The translations under genes and the position numbers were made by a program. Positions 42,901 to 60,331 of a DNA stretch of 64,000 nt are shown here, piece after piece. Positions within the stretch are counted from its first letter, which is position 1; each line of letters starts with the position of its first letter. The DNA comes from Istiophorus platypterus (Eukaryota > Chordata > Actinopteri > Istiophoriformes > Istiophoridae), in assembly GCA_016859345.1 (NCBI GenBank), contig CM029122.1, forward strand, positions 24,498,575-24,562,574, read 5' to 3'. The notes below the pieces were generated by a model. That model searched no databases and was not told the origin of the DNA. It saw only the letters and a list, made by a program, of their open reading frames with translations.

Positions 42901-44477
42901 GGACAAGGGCTTGGCAAAGAGCATTCGTGGCTAACATGAGCACAGGGGTGTGTACATATAACAGCCATTATTCAGGCCCAAGTCTCAGCGCTTCAGGAAT
43001 TCCACAAAGGGTGAAGAGGTGTGGGATGCAGGTAAAGAGGATGGAGGAGTAGGGTTGAGATGCTGGACCTTTGGCCAGAGGTTAAAGCTGCTAGGGCACT
43101 TGGTCTGCTGTTGTTAATGCTTTACTACGGGGAAACTTTTAATAATGTTGCATAAATCATTTATAGGATCACAGGCTATACAGAGGCAGCCAGGACCATT
43201 GACTGAAACACACACTTGTGAGTGAATGTGGAAAATGTCTGGACCAGGTCCAGGAGTACCATGACTGACAGCTCTTTGTGAAAGAGTTGTGTCCTGAAGT
43301 AAACCTGCCAACTGATCCTCTGGAGGAACCGGGTCGGAGTTAATGACCTCCCTAATGAAGTCTTAATTCCATGTCTTGGACCACTCGCCACAAGTTCACT
43401 GGGTCCAAACGGCTATAGCGAGCAATCAAGAAGCGCACATCTAAATTTCCCCATCGACCCCTCTCTCTTTTGCCCCCCCTTCCCTGCCTGTGTTCCGCGC
43501 TCCGCTCCCGTGGATACGGGACACAAAATCCCTCAGCGAGGACTCATGGAACCATGTCAGGGGAGAAGGGAGATTGGCATCATCTTCCTCACCTGCCTGG
43601 GGCCACTTGGCAGACCTCATACCTCTGTGCTACCGCAACCGGAGATAAGGAACCACGGTTAGCCATGTGCCAATGTGAAGACGAGGACAGAAGCTGACCT
43701 CCCTGTTTCACACCAACACACACACACATAAAGAACATAAACACCTATCCACATCCATTTGTTGGCTCTCTGTTGGCTAAACATATGCCAACCTCACCCC
43801 GAACTCGCCTTGTCCTAAACTGTGACAACAACAATTCAGGCCCCCTTATGCTTGGGGGACAAGCTCCCCTGGCTTCAGAGCTTTCTGGAGACCTTGCCTC
43901 TGAGCCATGCCCCGGCTGGCAGCATCTGATCTGGGGGGCGTGAGCCAGCTGGCCAGGAGGCAGACGGGGTCTAGGGAGCAGGGACCCAAGCCAGCTCCAT
44001 GGTACAATGCCACACAAATGCTCAAAGGTGTAAGGAAGAATGGAACTAGAAAAAAACAGAAGTAGAAGAAGAAGAAGAAGCAAAGGAGCCCAGCGAACCT
44101 TTAGAACGACAAAAGCATTCTTTACAACACTGCAATATGGGCACACACAGACACACAATATCACCCCCCCTCACCCATCACCAATGCCATACCCCTCCAC
44201 CCACACTCCCCCGATCCAACCCTGCACAGACTCAAATGTCTCATGCATTATTCTGAGCAATATCTTTTGTTTTCTCAGCTTTTTTTTCCTTCTTAACGTT
44301 GACATGTTGTGTTCAGCAGGAACACATAGTGCTCTTATAATAATTGCTTGGCTTTTGTTCGCTTGTCATGAGGGTGCTCAGATCATTCCCACTGGAAGGC
44401 AGGATCCAGCAGTCCATTCAGGCTAATGTACCGGCGGAGCCAATGGGAAAAAACGGGATGATGTATGTGTTTGTGTA

Positions 44478-44511
<34 letters not shown>

Positions 44512-45659
44512 TTATAGACATCCTATTTTGGTGTCTTTAATTGTATGTTTTCTTTTTGTTAAACAAACAGTTTGTGTCAAAGACGTTCTCACAGCGCTAA
44601 CTGACAATTATTGGATTCCGTCAAGCATGGATGATTTTAAGTGTGTGTGCGTGTGTGTGCATGTGAGCGCGCGTGTGTGGAGGCCTGTGTATGTGTAGGG
44701 AGGGTGTGTGAGAGAGAGAGAGAGGGAAAGAGAGAGGAAAGGGTGTTCTTTCTGGACTTCTGAGAATTAGTTAGATACACATTCTTAGAGGAAGGGATAA
44801 ATGGCCAATTGAGGGACTTTGTCCGTATTTAAAAGAGGGCTTTATACATTGGAGTATTGAGTGTGAGCACAGCTTTAGTGATGAAATTGGATTCAGAGGT
44901 TCTTTTTATCCCCTAGACAACACATGGAGGTAATTTAAGGACTCTCTCTTTAGTTTCATCTCTTTTTGATTTTCATCGGGCTGAAACATAGGTTTTAACA
45001 CCAACCCATCGCTTGATGCAGGACTGAAATGTGATGTAATAACAGGATGAAAACGATGAATACACCGAGTCCAATGACTTTATAGCATTTTTAACAGCTG
45101 CTATGCCTGTCTCGTGCATTCTGTCTCCGTGGGTACCTGTTAATGAATGAGACTGATGTTTGCTTATGAACCCGCCTAGGTCCTTGCACAACTAGTACCA
45201 TAAAATCAAAAGGATGAATGGGTTCATCCAGGGGTCGGTTTAGATGTGTGCAACGAATTATTGATTATTACCTGATTCGGCGAAGCTGATAATCTCAGAG
45301 GTCTCCGCTTGAACGTCGTTGTTGAAGGCAGCCTGCCCGTCAAAGCTGGGGATCTCCACCCGGCCGTCCTCTCGCACTTTGCCGGCGTGCAGCCTCCTCA
45401 GCGCCGTCACCATTGCAGCCTTCGGGATGGGATGGGTGATGTTGGGTCTGTCTCTCATCTGCAGCCTGTTCAGTATGTGCCTCTTCACCGCCTCCAAAAA
45501 GTCTATGTTCACCCTCTCTGACTGATCCGGCGCCCTGAGGCCGCAGGACGTGCAAGACTCCTGGGGCGAGCTCTGAGTCGCTGTCCCGCTCACCGCGCTG
45601 CAGCGCACGGAGAGAAAGCACGCTACTAAACAGGGCAATGCCAGACTGTATAAGCTCAT
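38664..45659 (-). CDS. inhbb: Inhibin/activin beta-B subunit precursor (two exons)
   Basis: Secreted TGF-beta superfamily ligand subunit. The family forms activin B homodimers or activin AB and inhibin B heterodimers and signals through activin receptors to Smads in reproduction and development. Coding exons are 45272-45659 and 39487-38664, joined at a phase-1 GT-AG intron whose split codon gives Asp130. The product is 403 residues, close to the mammalian length. It has a signal peptide (about 1-22), a prodomain with a 'FLEAVKRHILNRLQMR' block and an N-glycosylation site in RPNITHP, and a Gly-rich tract at 194-203. The furin site RIRKR precedes GLECDG, and the mature domain is 288-403 with nine cysteines ending in CGCA. 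The beta-B-specific stretches IGWNDWIIAP and YFDDEYNIVKRDVPNMIVEE make the assignment secure. Confidence 0.97.
39488..45271 (-). other. inhbb: inhbb intron
   Basis: Single intron of 5784 bp. It contains CA tracts at 39937-39985 and 40915-40961 and C-rich non-coding segments (about 40050-40560, 42690-43050 and 43390-44010). It also holds a short GAA run near 44066 and GA runs near 44495 and 44709. A 186-residue open frame at 40001-40561 (minus) overlaps open frames on both strands and is not regarded as a gene. No mobile element with intact ends was recognised. Confidence 0.85.
45272..45659 (-). CDS. inhbb: inhbb coding exon 1
   Basis: Starts at ATG 45659-45657, with A at -3 and no better upstream in-frame start. 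It encodes the signal peptide and first half of the prodomain, including 'KAAMVTALRRLHAGKVREDG' and 'SEIISFAES'. The donor after 45272 is G|GTAATA, leaving phase 1. Confidence 0.95.
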
Positions 45660-46270
45660 TTTCTAAACTTAAACTTACAGTCCAAATGCTATTCAAGATA
45701 AGGATGAATACATTAAATGCACACGCTGGGGTTAAAGCTACTTTTAATTAAAGGCCTTTGAAAGTTCCGGGACGATATCCACTTGTGCTCCAAAAGTCAT
45801 ACAGCTCAAGGTATCCACAGAGGTCAATGAAAGCTTTGTATTCCCAATTATACAAGATTGCTGCTGAATTGTGAGACTAATGGACTCCTGTCATTATGTA
45901 TTCAGTTATCCTGCAATGCGTCTTCTCTCTGCACAAAATAAAAGTTCATGTGTCTGATTGCGAGACGCACTGAGAAGTTTTGATTGTTGACGCGCTTCTG
46001 TCACACCGCGCTTAGTTCAGACGTGTAAACTACCAAAACAAACGAGTCCGTGAACGCTGCCGCGCCGATTAGTCTAAATAAAGTCCCGTCGGTGTCCAAA
46101 GGCGTTCAGTCCCGTTCTCCCCATTCAAACAGCAGGCGGAAAGTCCACCTCCGCGGCCGCGGTCCGAAGGAGAGTACCAGCGCTCGGCAAGTCCCGCGTG
46201 TGTTGTGTGTGCGCCGCGGTGCTGTGTCCCGTGCGCGCCGCTGTAGGTTATGCCGGCCCCGTGCGTCATG
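45660..46270 (-). promoter_or_regulatory. inhbb 5' UTR and CpG-rich promoter region
   Basis: Immediately upstream of the inhbb start codon. The part from about 45990 to 46270 is rich in CG dinucleotides, with blocks such as 'ctccgcggccgcggtccg' and 'gtgcgcgccgctg', in contrast to the CG-poor surroundings. A TATA-like stretch on the minus strand (reverse of 'taaataaag' at about 46075-46083) and a 'tgcgtca' motif at 46262 are visible. The transcription start is not defined by the sequence. Confidence 0.45.
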
Positions 46271-47761
46271 CAAGATGCTGCTCACAGACCCTTTTCTCCC
46301 TTTGCAGTCACGACGACAGGGGCTCAGCTCACCCAAAGTTTTTATACAGGAGTGGAAACCACGTGGGGATTTCCACCAACTGGACGCAACGGATTATTAG
46401 ACTACTACGTCTCCTGAGCCACGACTCCACTGATGGAACAAGGTTTTATTATGATCTGCCCCAGAGAGGTTGTATAATTTTGTTGGGCCAAAAGGCCTGC
46501 CTATTTTTACGTATAGCCCACAGTAGGAAACATCATTTGATCTCCAAACTTTGATATTACAGATCTGGAAACGCAGGTTTAGTGTGGATCCTGAGTTGAG
46601 TCCAGACTCTCAGGACAGCTGAGTCACGGCTGGAAGATCGAACTTATGTTGCCATGTAAGACGTGATCCAGACAAAAAAATAAAACCCATGCACAACCCG
46701 CTCAGGCGCCTGAAATCCATCAATTATCTAGGTGGTGAAAAACGTTTCAATTATAAACTGACCATTTGAAGTTACGTGCATATATAGTCATAGTTAGAAA
46801 TATAAAAACAATATGTATATTCTTTTATAATACATTATATTTTCAAAGGATCTGTATGAAGTATTGAATAAAAACTGGAACTTCAGTCAAATGAGTTCAT
46901 GCCGGTTATAATTGAGATTACACAACAAATAGCGCCATCTATCGTTATAAGACTCTCATTACACAAAGCAGATGGATGGACAGATAAACAAAAGGGAAGT
47001 GCGGTGTCACAGCAGCCAGTGGCCTCATTCACAAAATCAGAAGAAACAAAGTCAAATAAAATCAAAATCATAATTTTCAAAGGCAATTGGTTAAAAACAG
47101 AAGAAAACGAAAACTGGGAGTAGAGACTAAGGTCAGAAGAGCAAATTTTTAGATCTGATCATTTTTTGATAAACACTGCACAATGATAATGCTCATTGAT
47201 ATATTATTAAAAAACAAAACAAAAAAAAAAAACAACAAAAAAAACAAAAAATATTTGTGTCAAGTAGCCTAAAGCCTAAATGATGCTATATGTTGCACAG
47301 CAAAGTTGGGCAGGGCAGGGCAGTAGGATGTGTACAGTTTGTGACTGAGTCAAAAAAAAAAATCAAAACTACATAGGTTGCAGGAATAATCTATTACCTA
47401 ACCGAAACCAAAAGGTGTATAAGGGGTCAAGGGAGAATTCTTTTGAATTGCATTAATTGCAAATATTTTAATGACTATGGGAAAGTGTTTAACTGATACA
47501 CACTTAATCGGTCTTCCCAATTCAACCACGTCACTTTTATTCAGGACATCTGAAAACAAGTGATATTATTTATGTGCTTACCAGTTGAATATACTGGGCT
47601 ACAACTGTACTCTAGACCGTCACAAGCCCATGAGTCTCTGTGCCTAAAATTTATCCCCAAGAATTATAACTTTGCCTTCACTCCTGCAGTTATTGGTAGG
47701 ACAGGACAACAGAACACTGAGATTTGGCGCCATCAACTGTAATGTAGGTTATATTATAGAC
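46271..47761. other. Intergenic, no gene seen
   Basis: AT-rich sequence with A-rich low-complexity patches at 47205-47255 and 47353-47362. No coding exon was recognised, although this could include more of the inhbb promoter. Confidence 0.45.
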
Positions 47762-48032
47762 ACATTTTATTTACATAGTGCCATTTCATAACAGACATTA
47801 TCTCAGGACACTTTACTTATACAGCAGGTCTAGAACAGACTCTTAAACATGGAGAGGGTTTCTGCCTCCTAGACCCAAACTGGAAGATTGTTCCACAGCA
47901 GAGGAGCCTGATAACTGAAAGCTCTGCCCTCTGTTCTGCTTGTGGAGACTCTATGAAACACTAGTAGTCCTGCATTCTGGGAACACAGTGTTCTACTGGG
48001 AAATAAGGTACTATTAGCTCTTTAAGATAGGA
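47762..48032 (-). mobile_element. Internally deleted L2/Maui-like LINE 3' fragment
   Basis: Matches the LINE at 17.4-18.4 kb in two pieces. About 47762-47831 aligns with the LINE tail near 17410-17474 ('catttcataacagacattat', 'ttatctcaggacactttac'). The part 47838-48032 aligns with 18178-18376 ('gactcttaaacatggagagg', 'tggaagattgttccacagca'). The roughly 700-bp middle (G runs, GA tract and 3' UTR) is absent. It is a dead fragment. Confidence 0.75.
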
Positions 48033-48647
48033 TTTTTATCATCTCCATGTTTTAAGTTTGTAGTATATGAAGGCAGTTGTGCAGTATCTTAACCAGATTT
48101 GATTGGTTGTGGGGTTGATATGTCATAGACCTTTAGCACAAATGAAGATCAGCAGTCACAACCGTAAGTGGGAAGTCTAGGGTGTGGATTGGTGATCCTG
48201 ATTCTGCTGTTCACGTGTGGGCAAATGTAGTAAATTCTACTCACTGCACTGTGCTCAGATGTTTTATATAACAATTTCTGGCAACATTTGGACAGAGCCA
48301 GTATGTATTGTATTGTTTTCATAATTACACTACTGCTTACATACAATGATTTTTAATGATTTTAATAATGCCATATGTTTTCTAAATGCCATTTTCCAAT
48401 CACTTATTTGAACACTGCAATATGTGATAAATCCATAAATTCACAACACAAAAACCCATAGCAAAAGGAACAGTATTATAGAAATATTTTTTATTGTTTA
48501 TTATAGAAAAGGTTTTTCTCTTATTTACATTATGTTGCTAAACCCTTTAAACATGCAAGATTAACAAAGATAAGGTGATATGTGAATACTGTTTTTCATA
48601 CTTGCCTAATGAAGCAAAAGGCTGTTAAGTTTGTTTTTAATACGCTG
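48033..48647. other. 3' flank of the kelch gene
   Basis: AT-rich sequence downstream of the kelch stop codon on its strand, probably including the 3' UTR. No other gene seen. Confidence 0.45.
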
Positions 48648-54897
<6,250 letters not shown>

Positions 54898-55411
54898 CTA
54901 AAAGAAGCAACATGACAGTGTTAAGAAATGTACAAGATGTAGTAAACAACATACCCATAGCTTTTTAAATCCTGTAAATTATAATTTTTTTGGCATATCA
55001 AAATGCAAAAAAACTTGGGCCTTGGTTATTTGGTGAAAAAATATTAAAACTAGAGCTACTATTTCAGTCAGGATTTTTATTTAACATAGGAAAAAGAGTA
55101 GTGGTACTACACTAGACCGTGAATGCCTTATACTGTATGAGTGAGGCAACTGCTAAAGGAGTGCTCCACTACACTGAATATGAATATCAGTTCCTTCATC
55201 ATGGTTTGTAAAACTCAGCCTGGACACATGAATTACCCAATAATGTCTGCATCAAATTGAAGAAGTTGAAAACTGACCTGCGGACTCCTATGGCATCAGT
55301 CAATCTGTGTGTGATGTATCAATGACTAATCAGAGTGTGATTTCAAAGAAGAGCAGAGAACCACAGCCCTGCCACTCTGCTTCCCCAAAACAATGTGTTG
55401 CTGAAATCTAC

Positions 55412-55430
55412 CGTGTATGCCACCAAACAA
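55412..55430 (-). CDS. Possible 19-bp microexon of the kelch gene
   Basis: The acceptor 'cccctttcag' and donor G|GTAGAT enclose 19 bp. Read from phase 1 it would leave in phase 2, so it could link the candidate exon at 56712-56755 to the exon at 54897. In another frame it reads LFGGIH, which is kelch-like but not phase-compatible. The evidence is weak. Confidence 0.2.
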
Positions 55431-56711
55431 CTGAAAGGGGAAAACCTTGCTTCAGCACATTATAAACTACAATCACATCAAAAAAAAAAAAATGACCTTG
55501 AGATGTTGTGGCCCTAAACAGGAACAGGAGACTTTCAGAACAGAAGGGAAACTGACAGATGATCTCTTATCCTTCTACATCAGGTGACACCTGATATCCT
55601 CTGCATATGTCCATCTGCAATAGCCTCCAACAGTAGCAACACAGGCATTAGGCATGGTGAGCCATTGTGTGTTAGCAAGACAGTGTGAGCTTTAATGGCT
55701 GAAGAGAGATTGGCTCTCGTTCTGTTCAGCTGGGACTATCTGACTCATAGTCACCTGAATACAGCTCAAGGTGCCAATGTCAGGGGTGATAGAAAGACTG
55801 TGAAGTATGGGTCTGGGGAGGAACTCTCAGGTTAAAAAAATGTCCTTGTTCAGTTGGCAAACCCTTTTTTTGTTTATATTTGATCACCTGGGTAACAAAT
55901 TATGACTAAGCAGTCACTTAGTTTGCTTAAATGGATAAACCTGCTTTTTTTCCCCAAAATAGAAAAATCAGAAATTTAAGATGCTGAATGTATCTGATGC
56001 AGGGCACTACAACTTGCAAGAATGCATGTGATCAAATGCACACATAATAAGCTCCAAATGCAAAAATTTGCGGCTGCAACAATCATCATTTGAAGATTCT
56101 GGTGACAGTTGATGAAGAAGAAATGCCATTTCACACAAACAAGTCTTTTCTATTTATTCTAACCTCTAGAGGATATTACTTTGATGTTTTTACTTCTAAA
56201 ATACCCACAGAGATAACGTTTTTGCCGTGATACTTTTAAACGTATTGTGCCACTCAGTCACGCCTGGTGCCATCACGTGACACAGCTTCACTCCAGCTTC
56301 CTCCAGCTTCACCGCGACGGCGTTACTTCGTAGCTTCATGTGTTAGCTTGTCCCGATCGTCATCTCTTGCAGGGACTGTGCTAACGTGTGACCAACTAAT
56401 AACGTGTGACTCTCCCCTACTGAGCTGCCTCACTTGATTGCCATTAATTAAGTTGAATTGCTGGAGGCTAAAGTGAAAAGATAAACTTCTCTCCATCTCT
56501 CTTACGTGGAAAAGTTTGTACAAGCTACTGAGTAACGTTAGTTACCATTAGCTAACAGAAGGGGACACTGACGGCGGCTGTTACCGACACAGATCAACTA
56601 CTTGTGAATGGCGCGACGAGGAATGCGGTCCGTTACTTCCCGTTTCAGTTCCAGGGGAAGAATAGCGTGGGGTAGGTGTTGACAGATTTATCATAGTTGA
56701 GTAAGTTATAC

Positions 56712-56755
56712 CTTTAGTGTCACCTCTGTCACTGTCGTTCTGACCCATCGCCAAC
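56712..56755 (-). CDS. Candidate 5' coding exon of the kelch gene
   Basis: The acceptor 'cggcgttttag' right of 56755 is followed by GTTGGCG and ATG at 56748, reading MGQNDSDRGDTK, with donor AAAG|GTATAA at phase 1. It sits just inside a CG-richer segment about 1.8 kb upstream of the first certain exon, on the same strand. Whether it belongs to this gene needs cDNA evidence. Confidence 0.35.
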
Positions 56756-56949
56756 CTAAAACGCCGATGAAGGGGAGATGAGGAATGCAACTTTTTTTTT
56801 TTTTAGAGCTTCCAAATCCACGGTAACGTTAATCCACGCGAAACTTAAACCGGCTCGTCTTTTAGTGCCAGTTGTTTTGTAGTCCGAGGCAGAGAGACGG
56901 GCGTGTATCGTAGGAAGAAGGTCATGTGTGAGGATAACTTCTTACTTAC

Positions 56950-57060
56950 GGCGTCTCCTCCTCCTCCTCGTCTGAAGTTCTCTCGCCTTCTCCCTCAAGC
57001 CTGGACGGACTTTGGCTGCATTCAGGGCCACCTCGTACACTACGTTTCCTCTACTGGGAA
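56950..57060 (-). other. Candidate first (5' UTR) exon of the kelch gene
   Basis: A strong donor GACGCC|GTAAGTAAG follows a GA-rich stretch on the minus strand and precedes the 56755 acceptor by about 200 bp. The region is less AT-rich and has several CG dinucleotides (56.3-57.1 kb), consistent with a promoter-proximal segment. The right boundary is arbitrary. Confidence 0.35.
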
Positions 57061-58834
57061 GTTGTGAAAATGCCGTCACTTGTTGCGCACTGACGTGGGA
57101 TTTGGTCCAAATGCAGTATGTTTTGCAAAGAGAAGTACTCCGAGAGATATTTATATGTATATCAGGTAGACTATTAAATGTAACTGTGCTGGAGTCTAAT
57201 TGAAAACAATGAAGGGACATTTACATGGTCTTTCATGTGGCATTAAAAGACTCTAAGCAGTTTCAGATTTGTGAAACCTTTATTCGATTTGTAAAAACAC
57301 AAAAGGTAGTGATTGTACTGTTTTGTGGGTTTTTGTTTGTTTGTTTGGTTGGTCGTTTGTTTGTTTTTTTTCATATTTCGATCACATTGGACCAGGTCAA
57401 GATCAAAGACAACTACAATAATACTTGTCAGATCTGGACTACATTATCCCAGAGAAGATACAATCTTTAAAACAGAGTTTCAAATTTGTGAAACCATATA
57501 TTTGAAAGTGGAAAAAATAGAGATTTCACTACTTTACAGTATATCCACAACAGCATGTCCTTATGGCTAGAAATACATCACAGAACTTCACAGCTTTCAT
57601 TTTTGATTCCAATTAAAATCCACTCTCTCTGGCCACATTCAATGTCTCACCGCTTCTTCCAAGGTCAGTTAAAGTACTTTTGCCAAAGCCTTTACTGTGT
57701 CCTGTGTTTGAACAGCCATCATTTAGTGAATATTGTGCTTGTTGTTAATTTAATGACGGTGTTTTAATGAAAACCTTTCTGTCAGTATAAGAAATCGCTT
57801 ATTTCATCTGGTTTATCTCTCTGATAACACCTGCCATCATTTCAGAACCTTCTATTTGTCTCCTGCCCACCAGTTGTCCCCATGGTGATCCTGCCTCCTA
57901 GTTGTTTGCTCCCTTCTTTCTATTACCTCTTTTCCCTAGTTCTGCATTTCTGTCGTGGTCATATGCAAAGCCTCCACCCTCTCCCTGCTGTTCTTCCTCT
58001 TTCCTTTTTATTTCTCTCTTTTCCTGCTACCCCTCCCCCCACTTCTCTGTGCTTTCTATGTTTACTTGTCTCTTGCTATTGTTTCTTCCTGCCTTTCCTT
58101 CAGTCCTTATGTCCATCCTTGCTACCTCCCTTTTATCTGCCCCTCCTTTCCTTCTACCCTTGACCATTTGTGTCATATTTATATCCATTCTACTCCCTAT
58201 AGATAACACCCAGAAAAAAGAAAAAAAAAACTGTTTACAATGTATGCCATGTACGGGGCAGGAGAAACCTTTCAGTTCAATTTTTCTCAAACCAAACTGA
58301 AAAAGCAGTGAAATCTCCCTTTTTTGGTTTCACAAATAGAGTTGTAGATTCACATATCATAAATTGTTTTTTAAAGAGTCTTTTAAAGAGTCTGGGTACT
58401 TTTACCCAGATTTGAGAAGTCTAAATGCATCACATTAAATCTAGACCATGGTTTTTTTTCTTTTGCAATCTGGTCATGTGCGGCTGTGAATTCCGACCAT
58501 TTCCAGCTGTGGTGAAGACAGCTTTGGTGCACTCATCAAGAGGAGGGGCTTGTGTGGGAGGAAGACTGGTGGAGCAGCACACTGTGTACATCCTCAGCAC
58601 AGTGCGCCCGAGTGTGTGCTACATCCGGGACCGGCAAACACACCACTGAACCACGTTTATCATCACATGTCATAACTTGTACTGTATGCAGCTTTGTGAC
58701 TATGGACTTGCTTTTGCTATCACAGTGGACTTAAATGGGATTCTTTTATGATAGGGAAGCAGTATGTTGAACTTGTGCTGGGAAGACATGGTCTGTAAAT
58801 GTTTTACTACATTGTATAAGAAGACAAAGATTTA
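57061..58834. other. Intergenic, pyrimidine-rich patch
   Basis: No gene recognised. The plus strand of about 57855-58200 is strongly C/T-rich and gives overlapping Leu/Ser/Pro-rich frames in all three plus frames, a sign of composition rather than coding. The rest is AT-rich. Confidence 0.45.
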
Positions 58835-59052
58835 CAGGTTCATAGACATATGGACAGTGACACAACTTTTGTAATTTTGCCTCACAACCACAACCACAAC
58901 AGATTTGAAATGAACAAATCAAGATGTGATAGAAGTGTAGACTTTTAGCTGTAATATGAAGAGTTTAACAAAAATATTTCACTAGCCATTTAGGAATTAC
59001 AGCCATTTTTATACATGGTACCTCATTTTCAGGGGCTAAGAAGTAAGTGGAC
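58835..59052 (+). repeat. Left terminal inverted repeat of the Tc1-type element
   Basis: Reverse-complementary to 60332-60534 with scattered differences. The outer end has a small deletion and several changes compared with the right copy. Confidence 0.85.
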
Positions 59053-59159
59053 AAACCAACATAATTATAAATATGAAGATTACTTTTAATTCTTTGAAGA
59101 GAATCCTTTACAGTCAATGACTTTCTTGAGTTCATGAACCCATTAACATCGCTAATGCT

Positions 59160-60225
59160 GAGTTTCCTCCCTCAATGTTCTTTACCCGGCTTTTACTGCA
59201 GCCAACTTCAGTTGCTGCTTGTTTGTGGGTCTTTCTGCCCTTGGTTTTGTCTTCAGTAAATAAAAACCATGCTCGGTTAGGTTGAGGTCAAATGACTGAC
59301 TTGGCCACTGAAGAATATTCCATTTCTTTGCCTTGAGAAGCTCTTGAGTTGCTTTCACAGTATGTTTCGGGTCATTTTCCATCTGTACTATGAAGCACCA
59401 TCTTATCAGTTTTGCAGTATTTGACTGAACCTGAGCAGATAGTTGGGTCCTGTACATTTCAGGATTCATCCTGCTGCTTCTATTAGCAGTCACATCATCA
59501 ATAAACACCAGTGACCCAGTTCCATTCATAGCCATACATGTCCATGACATAACACTGCTCCACCATGTCTGACAGATGATGCGGTGGCTTCGGATTATGA
59601 GTCGTTTCTTTCCTTCTCCATACTCTTCCCATCATTCTGGTACAAGTTGATCTTGGTTTCATCTGTCCAGAGAATCTTGTTCCAGAGCTGTTCAGACTTT
59701 TTTAGATGTTTTCTTTCTAATCAGACATTTCTGTTCTTGAGTGTTATCAGATGTTTGCACCTTGTGGTAAACTCTCTGTATTTACACTCATGAAGGTGAC
59801 TCTTGATTGTAGACTTTGACACTGGAACACTTGCCTCCTGGAGTGTCCTTGACCTAACTAGATGTTGTGAGAGTCCAAAGTCTATGATTTGAAAGGTTGT
59901 TGTGTCACAGCCGGGTGTTCTTGTAAATGTTCTTACCCATCTCTTCACTGTTGCCATTCTCGTCAAACTCAAAGGCGGTGTTTTCCACAGCATAGTCCTT
60001 CTCTTTTTCTTGTTCTGCCAGTGTGAAGGGTTTTTCTTCACCAAGAATAGAATTCTGCAATAATCTACTTTAGTCCTCTTCCATGGTCTTCCAGGCCTTT
60101 TGGTGTTGCTGAGCTCACCAGTGCATTCTGATAGGTTCATTTTGATTTTTTTCCACCTAATAGTGGCCATTTGTAGCAACACCTCATTTGAATACACATT
60201 AAAAGTTTCCATGAAAAGCAACCAA
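59160..60225 (-). pseudogene. Broken Tc1-type transposase
   Basis: The amino-terminal DNA-binding part is recognisable at about 60140-60020 (GELSNTKRPGRP, LVKKNPS). It is interrupted by the slc10a2-derived segment and resumes with RTLQEASVPVSKSTIKSHLH and LITLKNRNV. The catalytic part continues in other frames: WTDETKIN at about 59641-59680 holds the first Asp, NDPKHT the second, and DLNLTEHGF the Glu, followed by RPTNKQQLK. Catalytic residues are present, but the frame is broken at least once between 59550 and 59721, so no full-length enzyme can be made. Confidence 0.85.
59872..60010 (-). other. Captured copy of the slc10a2 last-exon end inside the transposon
   Basis: Aligns without gaps to 61994-62132 with about five or six mismatches in 139 bp, mostly transitions. 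It covers the last third of the coding part of the slc10a2 terminal exon, the stop codon position and about 33 bp of 3' UTR. Orientation is the same as in slc10a2. In the transposase frame it is read one base out of step with slc10a2. Confidence 0.9.
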
Positions 60226-60331
60226 ATTCAAAGTCAACACTGGGAATCAACTCCAAACCTTTTATCTGCTTAATTTGTCATCAAATAGGAAACAGGCCAC
60301 ACCTGGCCATGAAAATGATAAATTGTCAATT

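Noticed and set aside
43745..44164. 139-residue minus-strand open frame
   Set aside because: It includes a poly-Leu run from a GAA repeat and a Cys/Val run, has no recognisable domain, and lies inside the inhbb intron.
45309..45525. Plus-strand open frames opposite inhbb exon 1
   Set aside because: Shadows of the conserved prodomain-coding exon.
57882..58300. Overlapping plus-strand frames of 83-132 residues rich in Leu, Ser, Phe and Pro
   Set aside because: All three plus frames are open over the same C/T-rich tract, which is a composition effect. No splice context or known domain.
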